A DNA stretch of 64,000 bases, taken from positions 1 to 64,000 of the forward strand of contig JAACZQ010000007.1 in assembly GCA_009996675.1 (NCBI GenBank), in the 5' to 3' direction. The notes beneath the pieces were generated by a model. It was not told the DNA's origin and made no database searches. It worked only from the letters and a program-made list of their open reading frames with translations. Below are positions 14,531 through 24,051 of the stretch, in pieces (the first letter of the stretch is position 1; each line of letters begins with the position of its first letter). The stretch is from Chitinophagaceae bacterium. Lineage in GTDB: Bacteria > Bacteroidota > Bacteroidia > Chitinophagales > Chitinophagaceae. The position numbers were made by a program, and so were the translations under genes.

Positions 14531-15034
14531 CTATTCAAGTTGTCGCAGTGCCGACAGGATATTCTTCTTCCACAAGAGTGGCTTTTCAGAATAACGCGTT
14601 TTACTCATGGCTTCGATCCATAATCGGACATCTTCATTTCCCTTCAGCTTTTGGTAAAATGCCCTTCGGGTTACCAGTTTACAGAAGTCAACATAGGAAG
14701 CCGTATCTGTTTTATACTGCTTATACCTGGTCCTGATTTTTTTGGTCCGGTACAGGTTATTCTTACCGGCAATACCAAAATGATTCTTCAGCAATCGCAC
14801 ATTACGCGATTTTCCCCGGCCCGATTCAATCACTGCCACACTCAGTATAAAATTCGCCGGTATGCCATATACCTGACCCAGTGAGTCGGCTAATGGACGA
14901 AACCGTTTCACATAAGCATCCTGTCCCAGGACCGGATTACTTAAGCTGATACATATTACTGCACTGAGCATGATCAGGTACCGGTTCCGCATAGGCCAAG
15001 GGTTGATCTGCTTGATATAATAAAGGGGGCTCAT
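14531..15034 (-). CDS. glucosaminidase-domain (Bax/FlgJ-like) peptidoglycan hydrolase
   Basis: The protein has 167 residues from ATG 15034. An internal ATG at 14992 gives a more typical signal peptide (MRNRYLIMLSAVICISLSNP) and may be the real start. The mature part has the family core: YGIPANFILSVAVIESGRGK, whose Glu is the probable catalytic acid, then LLKNHFGIAG and the aromatic patch SYVDFCKLVTRR. These enzymes cut beta-1,4 glycosidic bonds in peptidoglycan in the periplasm. As first gene of the operon with SGNH and MBOAT proteins, it suggests the system works on the cell wall. A 140-base gap upstream separates it from the TonB-receptor terminator. Confidence 0.82.
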   Translation of the reverse strand: MSPLYYIKQINPWPMRNRYLIMLSAVICISLSNPVLGQDAYVKRFRPLADSLGQVYGIPANFILSVAVIESGRGKSRNVRLLKNHFGIAGKNNLYRTKKIRTRYKQYKTDTASYVDFCKLVTRRAFYQKLKGNEDVRLWIEAMSKTRYSEKPLLWKKNILSALRQLE

Positions 15035-15123
15035 ATAAAGTTACAAAAAAAGCAATACCTGTGCCATAAATCACCGATTCGGCTTTCATTATTTTAAGAG
15101 ACTGATTACCAGCATATTGCCAT

Positions 15124-15154
15124 ATAAAAAAGTCCCCTCAACAGGGAGGGGACT
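15124..15154 (-). terminator. rho-independent terminator of the TonB-family receptor gene
   Basis: AGTCCCCTC (15131-15139) pairs perfectly with GAGGGGACT (15146-15154) around a 6-base loop. On the minus strand it is followed by TTTTTTATATG. It sits 22 bases after the stop of the gene at 15176. Confidence 0.85.
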
Positions 15155-15175
15155 CTTCAGGGATTCACAGGAGCT

Positions 15176-17650
15176 TTATTGTGCCCGCTGGCGTTCCTCT
15201 TCCGAACCAGTGGTCCGGCGTCGGGCTGCCTGTACGGTATTCTTACCAAATCGATAGGTAAAGCTGATGTTGGCAACACGGGACTCCCGGTATGCATGCC
15301 ATTTTTCGATATAGTTATTATAGGTGATCACAGCCTTGGGCAGGTTGGTCCAGAAAATATCCGTCACATTAAAGCGGATCGTAGCCTTATTCTGCCACAG
15401 TGATTTTTGTACACCCAATGCCACGCCCCATTGCGGGTCCATCACCATAAAGCCATACTGACCGCCCGAATTGTAGTTCACATTAAATTCACTCACCCAG
15501 CCATTGCCCATGGTGAAGGTATTATTCGTCCGGATATCAAATGCGGGCTTACCATTGTTTAAGGTTGTTCCACCCAGTTGTCCGTTGAACTTGTTGTAGA
15601 AAATATTGCCGTTGTTGATCATGTTCCACCACTTGCTCACACGAACGGGGGCGGAAACCGTAAGGCCATAATAATCCTGCGAGCTCAGGTTGATGGGTAT
15701 CTGCACCGTTATATTATCGGCCGAAGGAATATTGGGGAACACATCTTTGAATCGCGCAATGGCAATGTTCTGGTTTTGTTTGGTATGACTGTATCCCAAT
15801 GTAAAGTTGATGCTCTTCACCGTATAACTCAGTTCATAGGACCAGGTGAGCTGTGGCAGCAGTCCGGGTTTACCGGTTGCATACGTGGTAACATCTATCA
15901 AGAACAGGAAGGGATTCAGTTGTGAGTAACCGGGCCGGTCGATGCGACGGCTTACGGAAACACCCAATGTCTGGTCTTCCTTCAGGTTATAATTGAAGAA
16001 AGCACTGGGGAATAACTGAAAATAGGATGAGTCGAATTTCAGGTCGCCCTTGATCTGGTGGGTATTGATCTTGGTATGTTCCCCGCGCAAACCAATCTGA
16101 AAGTTGAACTTCTTAAACTCTTTCCGGAAATTCAGGTAACCGGCATTATTGTATTCTTTGTACTTGAAGCGATTGGTTTTGTTTACATCATCTACACCCG
16201 TACCCGAACTCATATCGTAAAAGCGGGCATCATTATCAGAAGACACATAACTGGTTTTCAGTCCCGCTTCCAGTCTGGCGCCTTCGCTTAAGGGTTGGGT
16301 ATAATCTGCTTTGGCCGTACGCAAGATGAGTTTGCCATCCTGATAACCGTCCAGTATATAATCCGGCTGCAATGGTGCGCCGCTGAGGTTATAGTATTTG
16401 GTACCAACCCTGGAATAAGAATCCGACTTGTATTCACCATAATCAACATCGGCTGTCAGTTCCTGTCCGGCTTTTGCAAAAGACTGTTTGAAATTGATAT
16501 TGGCCACCACGTTTTGGGCATGATCGTTATTGGTGGCCAGGGTATTGAATGTTGATGCTTTTTGTCCGGCTGCATTCAGCACATCGGAGTTATTGATGTT
16601 TTTCCGGCCAAAGCTGTTGAAGTTGGCACTCACCACTACACCAATAATGGTCTTTTTACCTGGGAAGAAATCGGCCCCCATCCGGGTATTGTGAAAATTA
16701 AAGGGGCTGGTGGTATAATTATCTTTCAGATCACCGCCGGTATATACACCATTGTTACCATAAAAATTACGATCCAGGATCAGGTGATTCATATTCATCC
16801 GGTAACCATAACTATAGTTACCAAAGACATTAATTTTTTTATTGCGGTAGTTGAAAGTGGCACCGGCGTTGGCCTTGGGGTATACACCCTGACCATACCC
16901 TGCGGTAATGGTTCCATTGGTTCCCAGTCGCTGGTCTTTCTTCATGCGTATATCAATGATACCCGAATTACCGGCTGCATCGTATTTGGCAGAAGGATTG
17001 GTGATGATATCAATTCTTTCAATGGTATTGGAAGGCAATCCGCGCAGGTAATTGGCCAGATCGGCTCCGGTCATGGGTGTGGGTTTTCCATCAATCATAA
17101 TAATTACACCCTGACGACCACGCAGGTTAATGGCGTCGTTCTGATCCACCGTTACACCGGGAGAGCGTTCCAGCACATCCAGCGCAGAACTACCGGCACT
17201 AACAATGCTGTTCTCCACATTCACCACAATACGATCGGTTAGTTTCTGAATGAATGGCTTACGCGCAGTTACGGTTACACCTGCAATCACATTGGATGCC
17301 GGTTGTAAAACAATGGCGGGCAATGCGAGGTTTGGTTTTTCTGCCGAAAGCTCAAAACTTTCACTGTTGCGTGTTTCATGGTTGATGCTAGACATGCGCA
17401 GAAAATAACTGCCCGCTGCAATATTTTCCAACAGGGCCTGTCCCGATTTATCGGTCAACGCCGTCTTGGCTATAGCCGAATCTTTGAGCTTACGTAATTC
17501 TACCGTGGCGTTTTCCATCGGCTGCTGTTGCGCCGTTTGAACAGTCACGGTTAGTTTTCCGCTGCGGAATGCCTGTGCAAAAACCAGGTTGCTGCTGAGT
17601 AACAGACAAGCACTGATAAGGGTCTTGATCATCATGATTCTTGGGTTCAT
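15176..17650 (-). CDS. TonB-dependent-receptor-like outer-membrane beta-barrel protein
   Basis: The protein has 824 residues from ATG 17650; an in-frame GTG at 17671 is less likely. The signal peptide is MMIKTLISACLLLSSNLVFA. An Ig-like carboxypeptidase-regulatory domain follows (residues 35-110, LRKLKDSAIAKTALTDKSGQ). A plug domain lies at about 125-225 (LERSPGVTVDQNDAINLRGR, IERIDIITNPSAKYDAAGNS). The rest is a long beta-barrel with many aromatic-edged strands. It fits the outer-membrane beta-barrel family found widely in Chitinophagaceae rather than SusC, and no SusD partner is adjacent. The substrate is unknown. No TonB box was clearly identified. It is monocistronic, with a strong terminator downstream and a 111-base gap to the peroxidase gene upstream. 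Confidence 0.88.
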   Translation of the reverse strand: MNPRIMMIKTLISACLLLSSNLVFAQAFRSGKLTVTVQTAQQQPMENATVELRKLKDSAIAKTALTDKSGQALLENIAAGSYFLRMSSINHETRNSESFELSAEKPNLALPAIVLQPASNVIAGVTVTARKPFIQKLTDRIVVNVENSIVSAGSSALDVLERSPGVTVDQNDAINLRGRQGVIIMIDGKPTPMTGADLANYLRGLPSNTIERIDIITNPSAKYDAAGNSGIIDIRMKKDQRLGTNGTITAGYGQGVYPKANAGATFNYRNKKINVFGNYSYGYRMNMNHLILDRNFYGNNGVYTGGDLKDNYTTSPFNFHNTRMGADFFPGKKTIIGVVVSANFNSFGRKNINNSDVLNAAGQKASTFNTLATNNDHAQNVVANINFKQSFAKAGQELTADVDYGEYKSDSYSRVGTKYYNLSGAPLQPDYILDGYQDGKLILRTAKADYTQPLSEGARLEAGLKTSYVSSDNDARFYDMSSGTGVDDVNKTNRFKYKEYNNAGYLNFRKEFKKFNFQIGLRGEHTKINTHQIKGDLKFDSSYFQLFPSAFFNYNLKEDQTLGVSVSRRIDRPGYSQLNPFLFLIDVTTYATGKPGLLPQLTWSYELSYTVKSINFTLGYSHTKQNQNIAIARFKDVFPNIPSADNITVQIPINLSSQDYYGLTVSAPVRVSKWWNMINNGNIFYNKFNGQLGGTTLNNGKPAFDIRTNNTFTMGNGWVSEFNVNYNSGGQYGFMVMDPQWGVALGVQKSLWQNKATIRFNVTDIFWTNLPKAVITYNNYIEKWHAYRESRVANISFTYRFGKNTVQAARRRTTGSEEERQRAQ

Positions 17651-17761
17651 ACCCAATATTCCAGAATACACGACATTTTTCGTATGAATACTCTTTGAAC
17701 TGCCAAATACCCTCGTTAAATGGAATCCCGTCGCAAAGTTGGTGGCCGATTTTTACATCCG

Positions 17762-18823
17762 CTAACGGAATGGGTTGCTGAACCGGGGTTCGGCCAGGGT
17801 GGTTTGATCGGTAAGGGTTTGCAGGAATGCCAGCATACGGGCCCGGTCCTGCGGCGCAATGGTATGCTGCGGAATGGGGTTGCCATTGACACCGGAGAGC
17901 ATGGCATCCAGACTGGCAATTGTTCCATTGTGAAAATAGGGCGCGGTATTGGCAATATTCCGAAGGCTGCTGGATTTGAAACGGTTCTGGTTATTGATGC
18001 CCAGGTCGGTGGGATCCAGCAACGCAAAGGGTGCCTGCGGTGCAGATGTAATAAACATGGGAGGCGTATGACAGGCCCCACAGGTAATAGTACCCGCATT
18101 CAAAAACAACTGCTCACCATCCCGTTCATCCGGTGTAAAAGTAGCCAGCCCCTGTTTTACCTGATCGTATTTGGACTGCGTAGTTACAATAGATCGAACA
18201 AACTGTGCCAGTGCCCGGGAAATGCGGTCGGTTGTAATTTGGGTAGAGCCAAATGCTTTTTCAAACAAGGCAGGATAATATGATTTGGCGGCTACTTTCT
18301 GTTGCAGCTCATCCAGGGTAAGTCCCATTTCTGTGAGATCCTGAATAGGCATGAGCACCTGCTCTTCCAGGGTATTGGCACGCTCATCCCAGAACATTTT
18401 GCCGGAGCGATAGAAACGTACATTCAACAGGGGCATGGAATGCCGTTTGGTCAGCCCGCCCGCAAACCCCTTGCTCTTTACTGCGCTGTCGCTGAACGAT
18501 AATGTGGGTTGATGACAACTGGCACAGCTCACGGTATTGGTTTTGGACAGTGTTTTATCATAAAACAAAACCCTGCCCAGGGTAGCGCCATTGTCGGTGA
18601 TGGCATTGGTGGCTGGTGTATTATCGTTTGGCCCCAATGCTGCAGCAATATGTGCCGGAAATGCGGGACTATAATTATACGGCGTGGTTGGTAAGACCGG
18701 TGCATCACTGGTCGTAGTCGTGGTTGTAGTAACTGGACTGATGCTTTCCTTTCCGGAACAGAACTGACTACCAATGGCGATGGTACAGAGCAGGCCGATC
18801 AGGATATTTTTCTGTTGTTTCAT
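17762..18823 (-). CDS. di-haem cytochrome c peroxidase (MauG/CcpA family) lipoprotein
   Basis: The protein has 353 residues. The start MKQQKNILIGLLCTIAIGSQ followed by FC is a lipoprotein-type signal. Two CxxCH haem-binding motifs are present, CASCH near residue 100 and CGACH near residue 245. The first follows GRVLFYDKTLSKTNTVSC, typical of the family. A conserved RSIVTTQSKYDQV helix lies between. Such enzymes reduce hydrogen peroxide in the periplasm using electrons from small cytochromes, or act as MauG-like oxidases. A low-complexity Thr run (residues 33-38) sits just after the lipid anchor. It ends about 110 bases before the TonB receptor start, so a joint transcript is possible. Confidence 0.88.
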   Translation of the reverse strand: MKQQKNILIGLLCTIAIGSQFCSGKESISPVTTTTTTTSDAPVLPTTPYNYSPAFPAHIAAALGPNDNTPATNAITDNGATLGRVLFYDKTLSKTNTVSCASCHQPTLSFSDSAVKSKGFAGGLTKRHSMPLLNVRFYRSGKMFWDERANTLEEQVLMPIQDLTEMGLTLDELQQKVAAKSYYPALFEKAFGSTQITTDRISRALAQFVRSIVTTQSKYDQVKQGLATFTPDERDGEQLFLNAGTITCGACHTPPMFITSAPQAPFALLDPTDLGINNQNRFKSSSLRNIANTAPYFHNGTIASLDAMLSGVNGNPIPQHTIAPQDRARMLAFLQTLTDQTTLAEPRFSNPFR

Positions 18824-18969
18824 GTGCTGGCTTTGATGTTTGCAATACTGCGTCTCTGTATTGGATACAAGTTTTCGTCAAAACCTTCGCCCTTAACAAA
18901 ACTTTCTCTTTTCCGATAACCACACGGGGGTACGCCGGCTTGCTATCGCTGTTTGTTTATCTTTATCAT

Positions 18970-19662
18970 ATGCAACACCTGTTACTCTTACACGGTGCCC
19001 TGGGTTCCGCCGAACAGCTGAAGCCTTTGCAGCAATTGCTGGCACCATCCTTCCATATTCACCTGCTTGATTTTGCCGGTCATGGCACAGCGCCCTCGCA
19101 AGAGATCTTCGGTATTCCTGTTTTTGCAGAACAGGTTCGTCTGTATTGCCAGACCCATGCGATTGAGCAGGCCGCTGTTTTCGGGTACAGTATGGGCGGG
19201 TATGTGGCTTTACACCTGGCTGCGCAACAACCCGGACTTTTATCGGGCATTATTACACTGGGGACCAAGATGGATTGGCAATCAGAAGCAGCAGCAAGGG
19301 AAGCGGCACGACTGGACCCGGATAAAATATCAGAGAAGGTTCCTGCTTTTGCTGCGAGACTGGCCGCTTTGCATGGCGAAGGGAATTGGAAACAGTTGCT
19401 TGGTCATACTGCATCCATGATGCGATCGCTGGGTGAAGCGCCCCTGGTTACTCCGGCGATACTGCGCAGCATTAGCATTCCGGTATGGTATCTCCTGGGG
19501 GAAAAAGATCAGATGGTATCGGAGTCGGAAACCCGGCTCGCACAGGAACAAACACCCGGTGCCAAAATGATCATCTTACCCGATACACCACACCCGATTG
19601 AACAAGTGGAGATGTCCATGCTGGCTAAACAGATAATAGATAGTCTGGCAATAATTGTTTAG
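18970..19662 (+). CDS. alpha/beta-hydrolase fold protein
   Basis: The protein has 230 residues from ATG 18970 (MQHLLLLHGALGSAEQLKPL). A longer frame from 18940 lacks support. It shows the oxyanion-hole HGALGS, the nucleophile elbow GYSMGGY near residue 75, a likely acid Asp in GEKDQMV and a catalytic His in DTPHPIE near the C-terminus. It is a cytoplasmic serine hydrolase of the type seen in esterases and MenH-like enzymes. The substrate cannot be predicted. Its TAG stop shares bases with the TAA stop of the convergent hybrid kinase gene (19659-19662). Confidence 0.82.
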   Translation: MQHLLLLHGALGSAEQLKPLQQLLAPSFHIHLLDFAGHGTAPSQEIFGIPVFAEQVRLYCQTHAIEQAAVFGYSMGGYVALHLAAQQPGLLSGIITLGTKMDWQSEAAAREAARLDPDKISEKVPAFAARLAALHGEGNWKQLLGHTASMMRSLGEAPLVTPAILRSISIPVWYLLGEKDQMVSESETRLAQEQTPGAKMIILPDTPHPIEQVEMSMLAKQIIDSLAIIV

Positions 19663-22037
19663 GGGTGCTTGAGCAGCCGCAGGATAATTTTCAGAAAAGC
19701 TGCGGGTTCAAAAGGTTTGGTTACGGTAGCGTCAATCTTCAGTCCGGAAGCCTGGGCCCGTTCTTCCACTTCTGCAGGTAAGCTGGCCGTGATGGCAACA
19801 ATGGGTAGCACAATCCCTTTTTCGCGTATTGCACTGATGGCCTGGTAGCCATCCATCACCGGCATGTGCATATCCATCAGAATAATATGGTGTTTCTCGG
19901 GATTCAACATTTCTACTGCCTGTTGTCCGTTTACAGCTACATCAATAATGGCGCCCCATTTTTCCAGGAATGTGCGGGCCACCAGTACATTCAGTTCATT
20001 GTCTTCTGCCAGCAATATGCGAACACCAATCAGGGGCATACCCGCTGCCACATCGGGCTGTTCTGCGGTTTCGGTAATGGCCGTTGATAGTGAGACGGGG
20101 AATGTTTGGGTGAAATAAAAAACGGAGCCTTTACCTTGTTCACTCTTTAGTTGCAGCCGCGAACCCTGCAGGTTCAATATTTTTTTACAAATGGCCAGGC
20201 CCAGGCCCGTACCTCCAAAACTGCGCGAAGTAGATGAGTCGGCCTGTGTAAATCTTTCGAATATGAGTTTTTGTTTGTCGGGGGCAATACCAATACCGGT
20301 ATCTTCCACACTGATGGTGAGGGTTACATGATGACGGCTGAACTTCTCTTGTTTGATCCGTACAATCACATGTCCAACCCGGGTAAATTTAATAGCGTTT
20401 TGTACCAGGTTTCCTACCACCTGCGATAAGCGTGTAGGATCGCCGATGATGCGACTGGTGAAAGCCGGATCTTTTTCCAGTCTGAGGTCTATTCCTTTTT
20501 CTTTAGCCAATGTGCTGGATCCGGTAACGATATCCTGGATCACTTTTCCCAGATCCATATCAATGTATTCAAAATTGATCTTACCAGCTTCAATTTTATT
20601 GTAATCAAGGATATCGTTTACAATCGTCAGCAGGTTATTGGCCGAAAACAACAGCACATTCAGTTGCTCACGCTGGTCTTCCCGGGGTTTGTTCTCCAGC
20701 AGAATATTGGATAGACCAATCACCGAGTTCAACGGAGTTCTGATCTCGTGTGACATATTCGACAGGAAATCGCTCTTGGCAATCAGTCCCTGTTCTGCTT
20801 CTGTTCTGGCTTTATTCAACTGGTAGGAAAACCGGAAGGAAAGGATCAGTGATTGCAGGAAAAAGAACAGGAGGTATCCGCTAAATAATATTTCTTTCTG
20901 CGGAGCTACGATTCCAAAGTATTGCAGGTTGATGATGATGAATACCAGCAGTACGATAGCGGTACTCATCAGTGCATATTTGGCACCCAGCCGATTATTG
21001 CGTACCGCCTTTACATAAATAAAGAATGCGTAGGCAATAACCGTAAACATCACCAGCAGGAATGGATTGATCAGGCGGGTGAATATACTGGGAGGGAAGA
21101 TCAGGGTAATAGCAGACAATGCCAGGCAGGCCCAGGTTTCTCCATTGATGATGGTTTTGCTTGAGTCTTCCGGATAGAGATAACGGGTATACTGGGTAAA
21201 AAAAACAACGCTGATGAACAGCGATAAATATTCCAGGTGCACGGTAATTTCCCAGGGGATATTGGGGAACATGCTGTGCAGCACATAGGTACCCGAACCA
21301 ATAATGCGATAGCTGTAGGTAATACAAAATAATGCGAAAAACAGGATCACTTTATCGTAGCGGCCAAACAAGTATAAACCGAAGAAAAAGAGGCCGCACA
21401 TAAATAAGCAACCCGTGAGCAGCATATCAAAAGCCGCATTTTTATACCGCTTATAAAACAGCTTATCCCGGTCCCCGATACTAATAGCTTTATAGGGACC
21501 TCCTTTGGAATGCCAGAAATTGGCTACCTGTAATATGAGGTGAAGGGTATCGGTTGGATTAGCTATTTCCTGTGTGAACTGTATCCACTTGGCTTGCGCT
21601 CTTTCTTTCGTGGTATCCGGATTACCTGCGCTAACAAACAATTCGCCATTCACAAAAAGCCGGTAACTGGTATAAGTATCCGGTACTTCCAATGCCAGTT
21701 TACCATGTTGCTTGGGTAATAATACGGTGAGCATATAGGAGGCATACCCCTGCGATGGCAATGCTTCCCCATCAATAATGGTCTGATCCCATCTTTTCGG
21801 AAAAGGAACAATCGCTGTTATATCCGTCATGGGATCTCCGGGCTTGCAGAGTTTCTGCCAGCACATGGCCCATTCCCCATTCAGTGTAACCGTTTCTTTG
21901 GAAAGATCCACCTGTCGTAAATCAAGAACTGCATTCTTGGCAATGGGATGTTCCTGCGTAATTCCCTTCGCAATACTCATCAGCCAGCAGACACATACGA
22001 GTATCAGAAGTTTATATCGTTGTATCAAACGAGGCAT
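19659..22037 (-). CDS. hybrid sensor histidine kinase with 7TMR-DISM input and receiver domain
   Basis: The protein has 792 residues from ATG 22037; a longer frame to 22100 would bury the signal peptide. Order: signal peptide (LIQRYKLLILVCVCWLMSIA), a periplasmic DISMED2-like sensory domain (about 30-185), seven membrane helices (about 190-400), a HisKA domain with the phospho-acceptor in FLSNMSHEIRTPLNSVIG, a HATPase domain (NLVQNAIKFT, GTGLGLAICKKI), and a C-terminal receiver with the phospho-acceptor Asp in HIILMDMHMPVMDG. The kinase senses an unknown, possibly carbohydrate, ligand and passes phosphate to its own receiver. No output regulator is adjacent, so a partner elsewhere is likely. 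Confidence 0.88.
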   Translation of the reverse strand: MPRLIQRYKLLILVCVCWLMSIAKGITQEHPIAKNAVLDLRQVDLSKETVTLNGEWAMCWQKLCKPGDPMTDITAIVPFPKRWDQTIIDGEALPSQGYASYMLTVLLPKQHGKLALEVPDTYTSYRLFVNGELFVSAGNPDTTKERAQAKWIQFTQEIANPTDTLHLILQVANFWHSKGGPYKAISIGDRDKLFYKRYKNAAFDMLLTGCLFMCGLFFFGLYLFGRYDKVILFFALFCITYSYRIIGSGTYVLHSMFPNIPWEITVHLEYLSLFISVVFFTQYTRYLYPEDSSKTIINGETWACLALSAITLIFPPSIFTRLINPFLLVMFTVIAYAFFIYVKAVRNNRLGAKYALMSTAIVLLVFIIINLQYFGIVAPQKEILFSGYLLFFFLQSLILSFRFSYQLNKARTEAEQGLIAKSDFLSNMSHEIRTPLNSVIGLSNILLENKPREDQREQLNVLLFSANNLLTIVNDILDYNKIEAGKINFEYIDMDLGKVIQDIVTGSSTLAKEKGIDLRLEKDPAFTSRIIGDPTRLSQVVGNLVQNAIKFTRVGHVIVRIKQEKFSRHHVTLTISVEDTGIGIAPDKQKLIFERFTQADSSTSRSFGGTGLGLAICKKILNLQGSRLQLKSEQGKGSVFYFTQTFPVSLSTAITETAEQPDVAAGMPLIGVRILLAEDNELNVLVARTFLEKWGAIIDVAVNGQQAVEMLNPEKHHIILMDMHMPVMDGYQAISAIREKGIVLPIVAITASLPAEVEERAQASGLKIDATVTKPFEPAAFLKIILRLLKHP

Positions 22038-22285
22038 ATTGGCTTTTAGAAATAGATGGATAGGATTCTGGCATAATGATACATTAAAAATAGCTAACAT
22101 CTGCTCAATTACGCAGAAATCGGGATTCTATTTAAGCAATTGACACCCATTCGGTTTTTATCCCCGCCAGCAACCGGTGTTCCGGCTCTATCGCCGCATA
22201 TCCCAACCACATTCTTATGTGATAAATACATCTATTGGGGTACATGAAATTTGCATTGATTTAAAACAACGAACAATCAAAGACT

Positions 22286-22969
22286 ATGGAAACACCACGT
22301 TACAACATTTTCCACCAGGTGCACCAGGGATTGCGTGCCTTGCTTTATCATGCTTCTTTACAAGTACAGCAAACCGATTTTAGTGAAGCGGATGCTGCCG
22401 GCGAAACGCTGGACCTGATTGATGAAGTCATTTTTTTGTATGAAGGCCATGCACATACCGAAGACACTATGGTATTCCCGCTCATTGCCAATCATGCACC
22501 GGATGTGGTTGCCGATTTCGAAAAGCAACACCATAAAGATCATATCCTGGGCGCCCACCTGGCCGATTCGGTTAAAGCCTGTCGCGAAGCAGTTTCCGCA
22601 GAAGCCCGTGTAGCAGCCGGTATAGCCCTTCAGTTCTCCCTGGCAGAATTTACCGCCTTCAACCTGTCTCACATGAATATGGAAGAAGCCATCGTTAAAA
22701 AAATCATCTGTGATCATTATACCGATGAGCAATTACATGCATTGACCGGTCAGATTGTAGCACAGATTCCCCCTGATAAAAATGCCCGTTACAGCTACTG
22801 GATGCTCAAAGGGTTGAACACTGCCGAAATCATTGGCTGGTTCCAGGCCATCCGCGCGCAGGCTCCTCCTTTTGTTTTTGACCAGATGATGGGACTGGCC
22901 GCCAGTGCCCTGGATGCAAAAACACTGGCCCGTGTACAGGACGCATTCGCACCAGAAGCCGTAGCCTGA
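22286..22969 (+). CDS. hemerythrin-like domain protein
   Basis: The protein has 227 residues. A four-helix bundle carries the His/Glu pattern of hemerythrin HHE domains: HQVHQGLRALLYHA near residue 11, EGHAHTEDTMVFP near 52, FEKQHHKDH near 80 and LSHMNMEEAIV near 130. It probably binds a di-iron centre. HHE proteins bind oxygen or take part in iron, NO or redox sensing, and repair Fe-S damage in the RIC/YtfE group. The C-terminal 70 residues are an additional helical region of unknown role. It stands alone: the hybrid kinase diverges upstream and a strong bidirectional terminator follows. Confidence 0.8.
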   Translation: METPRYNIFHQVHQGLRALLYHASLQVQQTDFSEADAAGETLDLIDEVIFLYEGHAHTEDTMVFPLIANHAPDVVADFEKQHHKDHILGAHLADSVKACREAVSAEARVAAGIALQFSLAEFTAFNLSHMNMEEAIVKKIICDHYTDEQLHALTGQIVAQIPPDKNARYSYWMLKGLNTAEIIGWFQAIRAQAPPFVFDQMMGLAASALDAKTLARVQDAFAPEAVA

Positions 22970-22999
22970 TATTGATTGCAAGCAAGTTCCCTATAACAA

Positions 23000-23023
23000 G
23001 AAATCCCGCATCAGCGGGATTTC
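23000..23023. terminator. bidirectional rho-independent terminator
   Basis: GAAATCCCGC (23000-23009) and GCGGGATTTC (23014-23023) are perfectly complementary around an ATCA loop. It lies between the convergent hemerythrin gene and OmpA-family gene. Confidence 0.85.
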
Positions 23024-23058
23024 TCTTTCAGGATATATGTTGGGTTAGTAACGAAACC

Positions 23059-23967
23059 TTATTTCTTGGGCTCCAGTAATTTGAAGAACTGATCCAGCTG
23101 GGGCTGTATTACAATTCGTGTTCTGCGGTTGGCAGCCCGGCCTTCGGCAGTGGTATTGTCGCCCAGGGGGATATACTGACTTCTTCCGGCTGCTGTCATG
23201 CGTTTGGGATCAACACCATAATTATCCTGGAGGATACGCACCACCGTTGTTGCCCGCTTCACACTCAGATCCCAGTTGTCCAGGATACCAGCGGTCTTAA
23301 TGGGTACAGAATCCGTATGTCCTTCTACAATAAATTCAATATCGGGTTGTGCATTCAATACCTTGGCTACTTTACCCAGCACCTCGCGTGCGCGGTCGGT
23401 TACCTCATAACTCGCACTCTTGAAGAGCAGCTTGTCTGAGATATCTACATATACAACGCCCTTATCTACTTTAATATTAATGTCTTTATCATCCAGGTTA
23501 CCAATGGCGCCTTTCAGGTTCATCACCAGTGCCATATTCAATGAATCTTTACGAGCAATGGAACTTTGCAGATCCTGGATATATAAATCTTTGGCGCCGA
23601 TATTTTCCAGTGACTTCTTAATACTCTCTGCCTGTGCTCCGGTAATTACCGACAGATCTTTCAATTGACCAATAACCGTATTCTTATCATTTTTCAGTTC
23701 CTGAATCTGCTTATTCAGGGCTTCTATCTGTTGCTCAAGCGCCTGTTTGCGGGAGTTCAACTCTGCATTCTGGTTTTTTGATTTCTCCAGCAATGCCTGC
23801 AATTCTTTCAGCTGGTCCTGTAAATCGCGGTATTTTCCCTGCATTTCCAGATAAGAACCACTCAGCTGCACATATTTGGCTTCCGACTCCTTGAATTTTT
23901 TGGTGCTGACACAAGAAAACAGCAAAACCGATGACGCTGTCGCCATCAGAAACAGTTTGGCATTCAT
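23059..23967 (-). CDS. OmpA-family lipoprotein with coiled-coil stalk
   Basis: The protein has 302 residues. The signal MNAKLFLMATASSVLLFSC is a lipobox with Cys at 19. Residues 25-105 are a heptad-rich coiled coil (LQGKYRDLQDQLKELQALLE, EQQIEALNKQIQELKNDK). Residues 170-290 form an OmpA/MotB peptidoglycan-binding domain with IEFIVEGHTDSVPI and AANRRTRIVI. It probably tethers the outer membrane to the peptidoglycan through a spacer. This arrangement resembles stalk-type OmpA lipoproteins common in Bacteroidota. It is monocistronic. Confidence 0.87.
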   Translation of the reverse strand: MNAKLFLMATASSVLLFSCVSTKKFKESEAKYVQLSGSYLEMQGKYRDLQDQLKELQALLEKSKNQNAELNSRKQALEQQIEALNKQIQELKNDKNTVIGQLKDLSVITGAQAESIKKSLENIGAKDLYIQDLQSSIARKDSLNMALVMNLKGAIGNLDDKDINIKVDKGVVYVDISDKLLFKSASYEVTDRAREVLGKVAKVLNAQPDIEFIVEGHTDSVPIKTAGILDNWDLSVKRATTVVRILQDNYGVDPKRMTAAGRSQYIPLGDNTTAEGRAANRRTRIVIQPQLDQFFKLLEPKK

Positions 23968-24051
23968 ACACGTGATGTTAAAAGTGAACGATCTGGCTTA
24001 TAAACGCCGGTTGACGACAAAAATTGTGTGATACGCAACGATTTTGGTCAA

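Noticed and set aside
16562..17242. Plus-strand frame of 226 codons inside the TonB-receptor gene
   Set aside because: It is the antisense shadow of a well-supported outer-membrane receptor and has no protein-like features.
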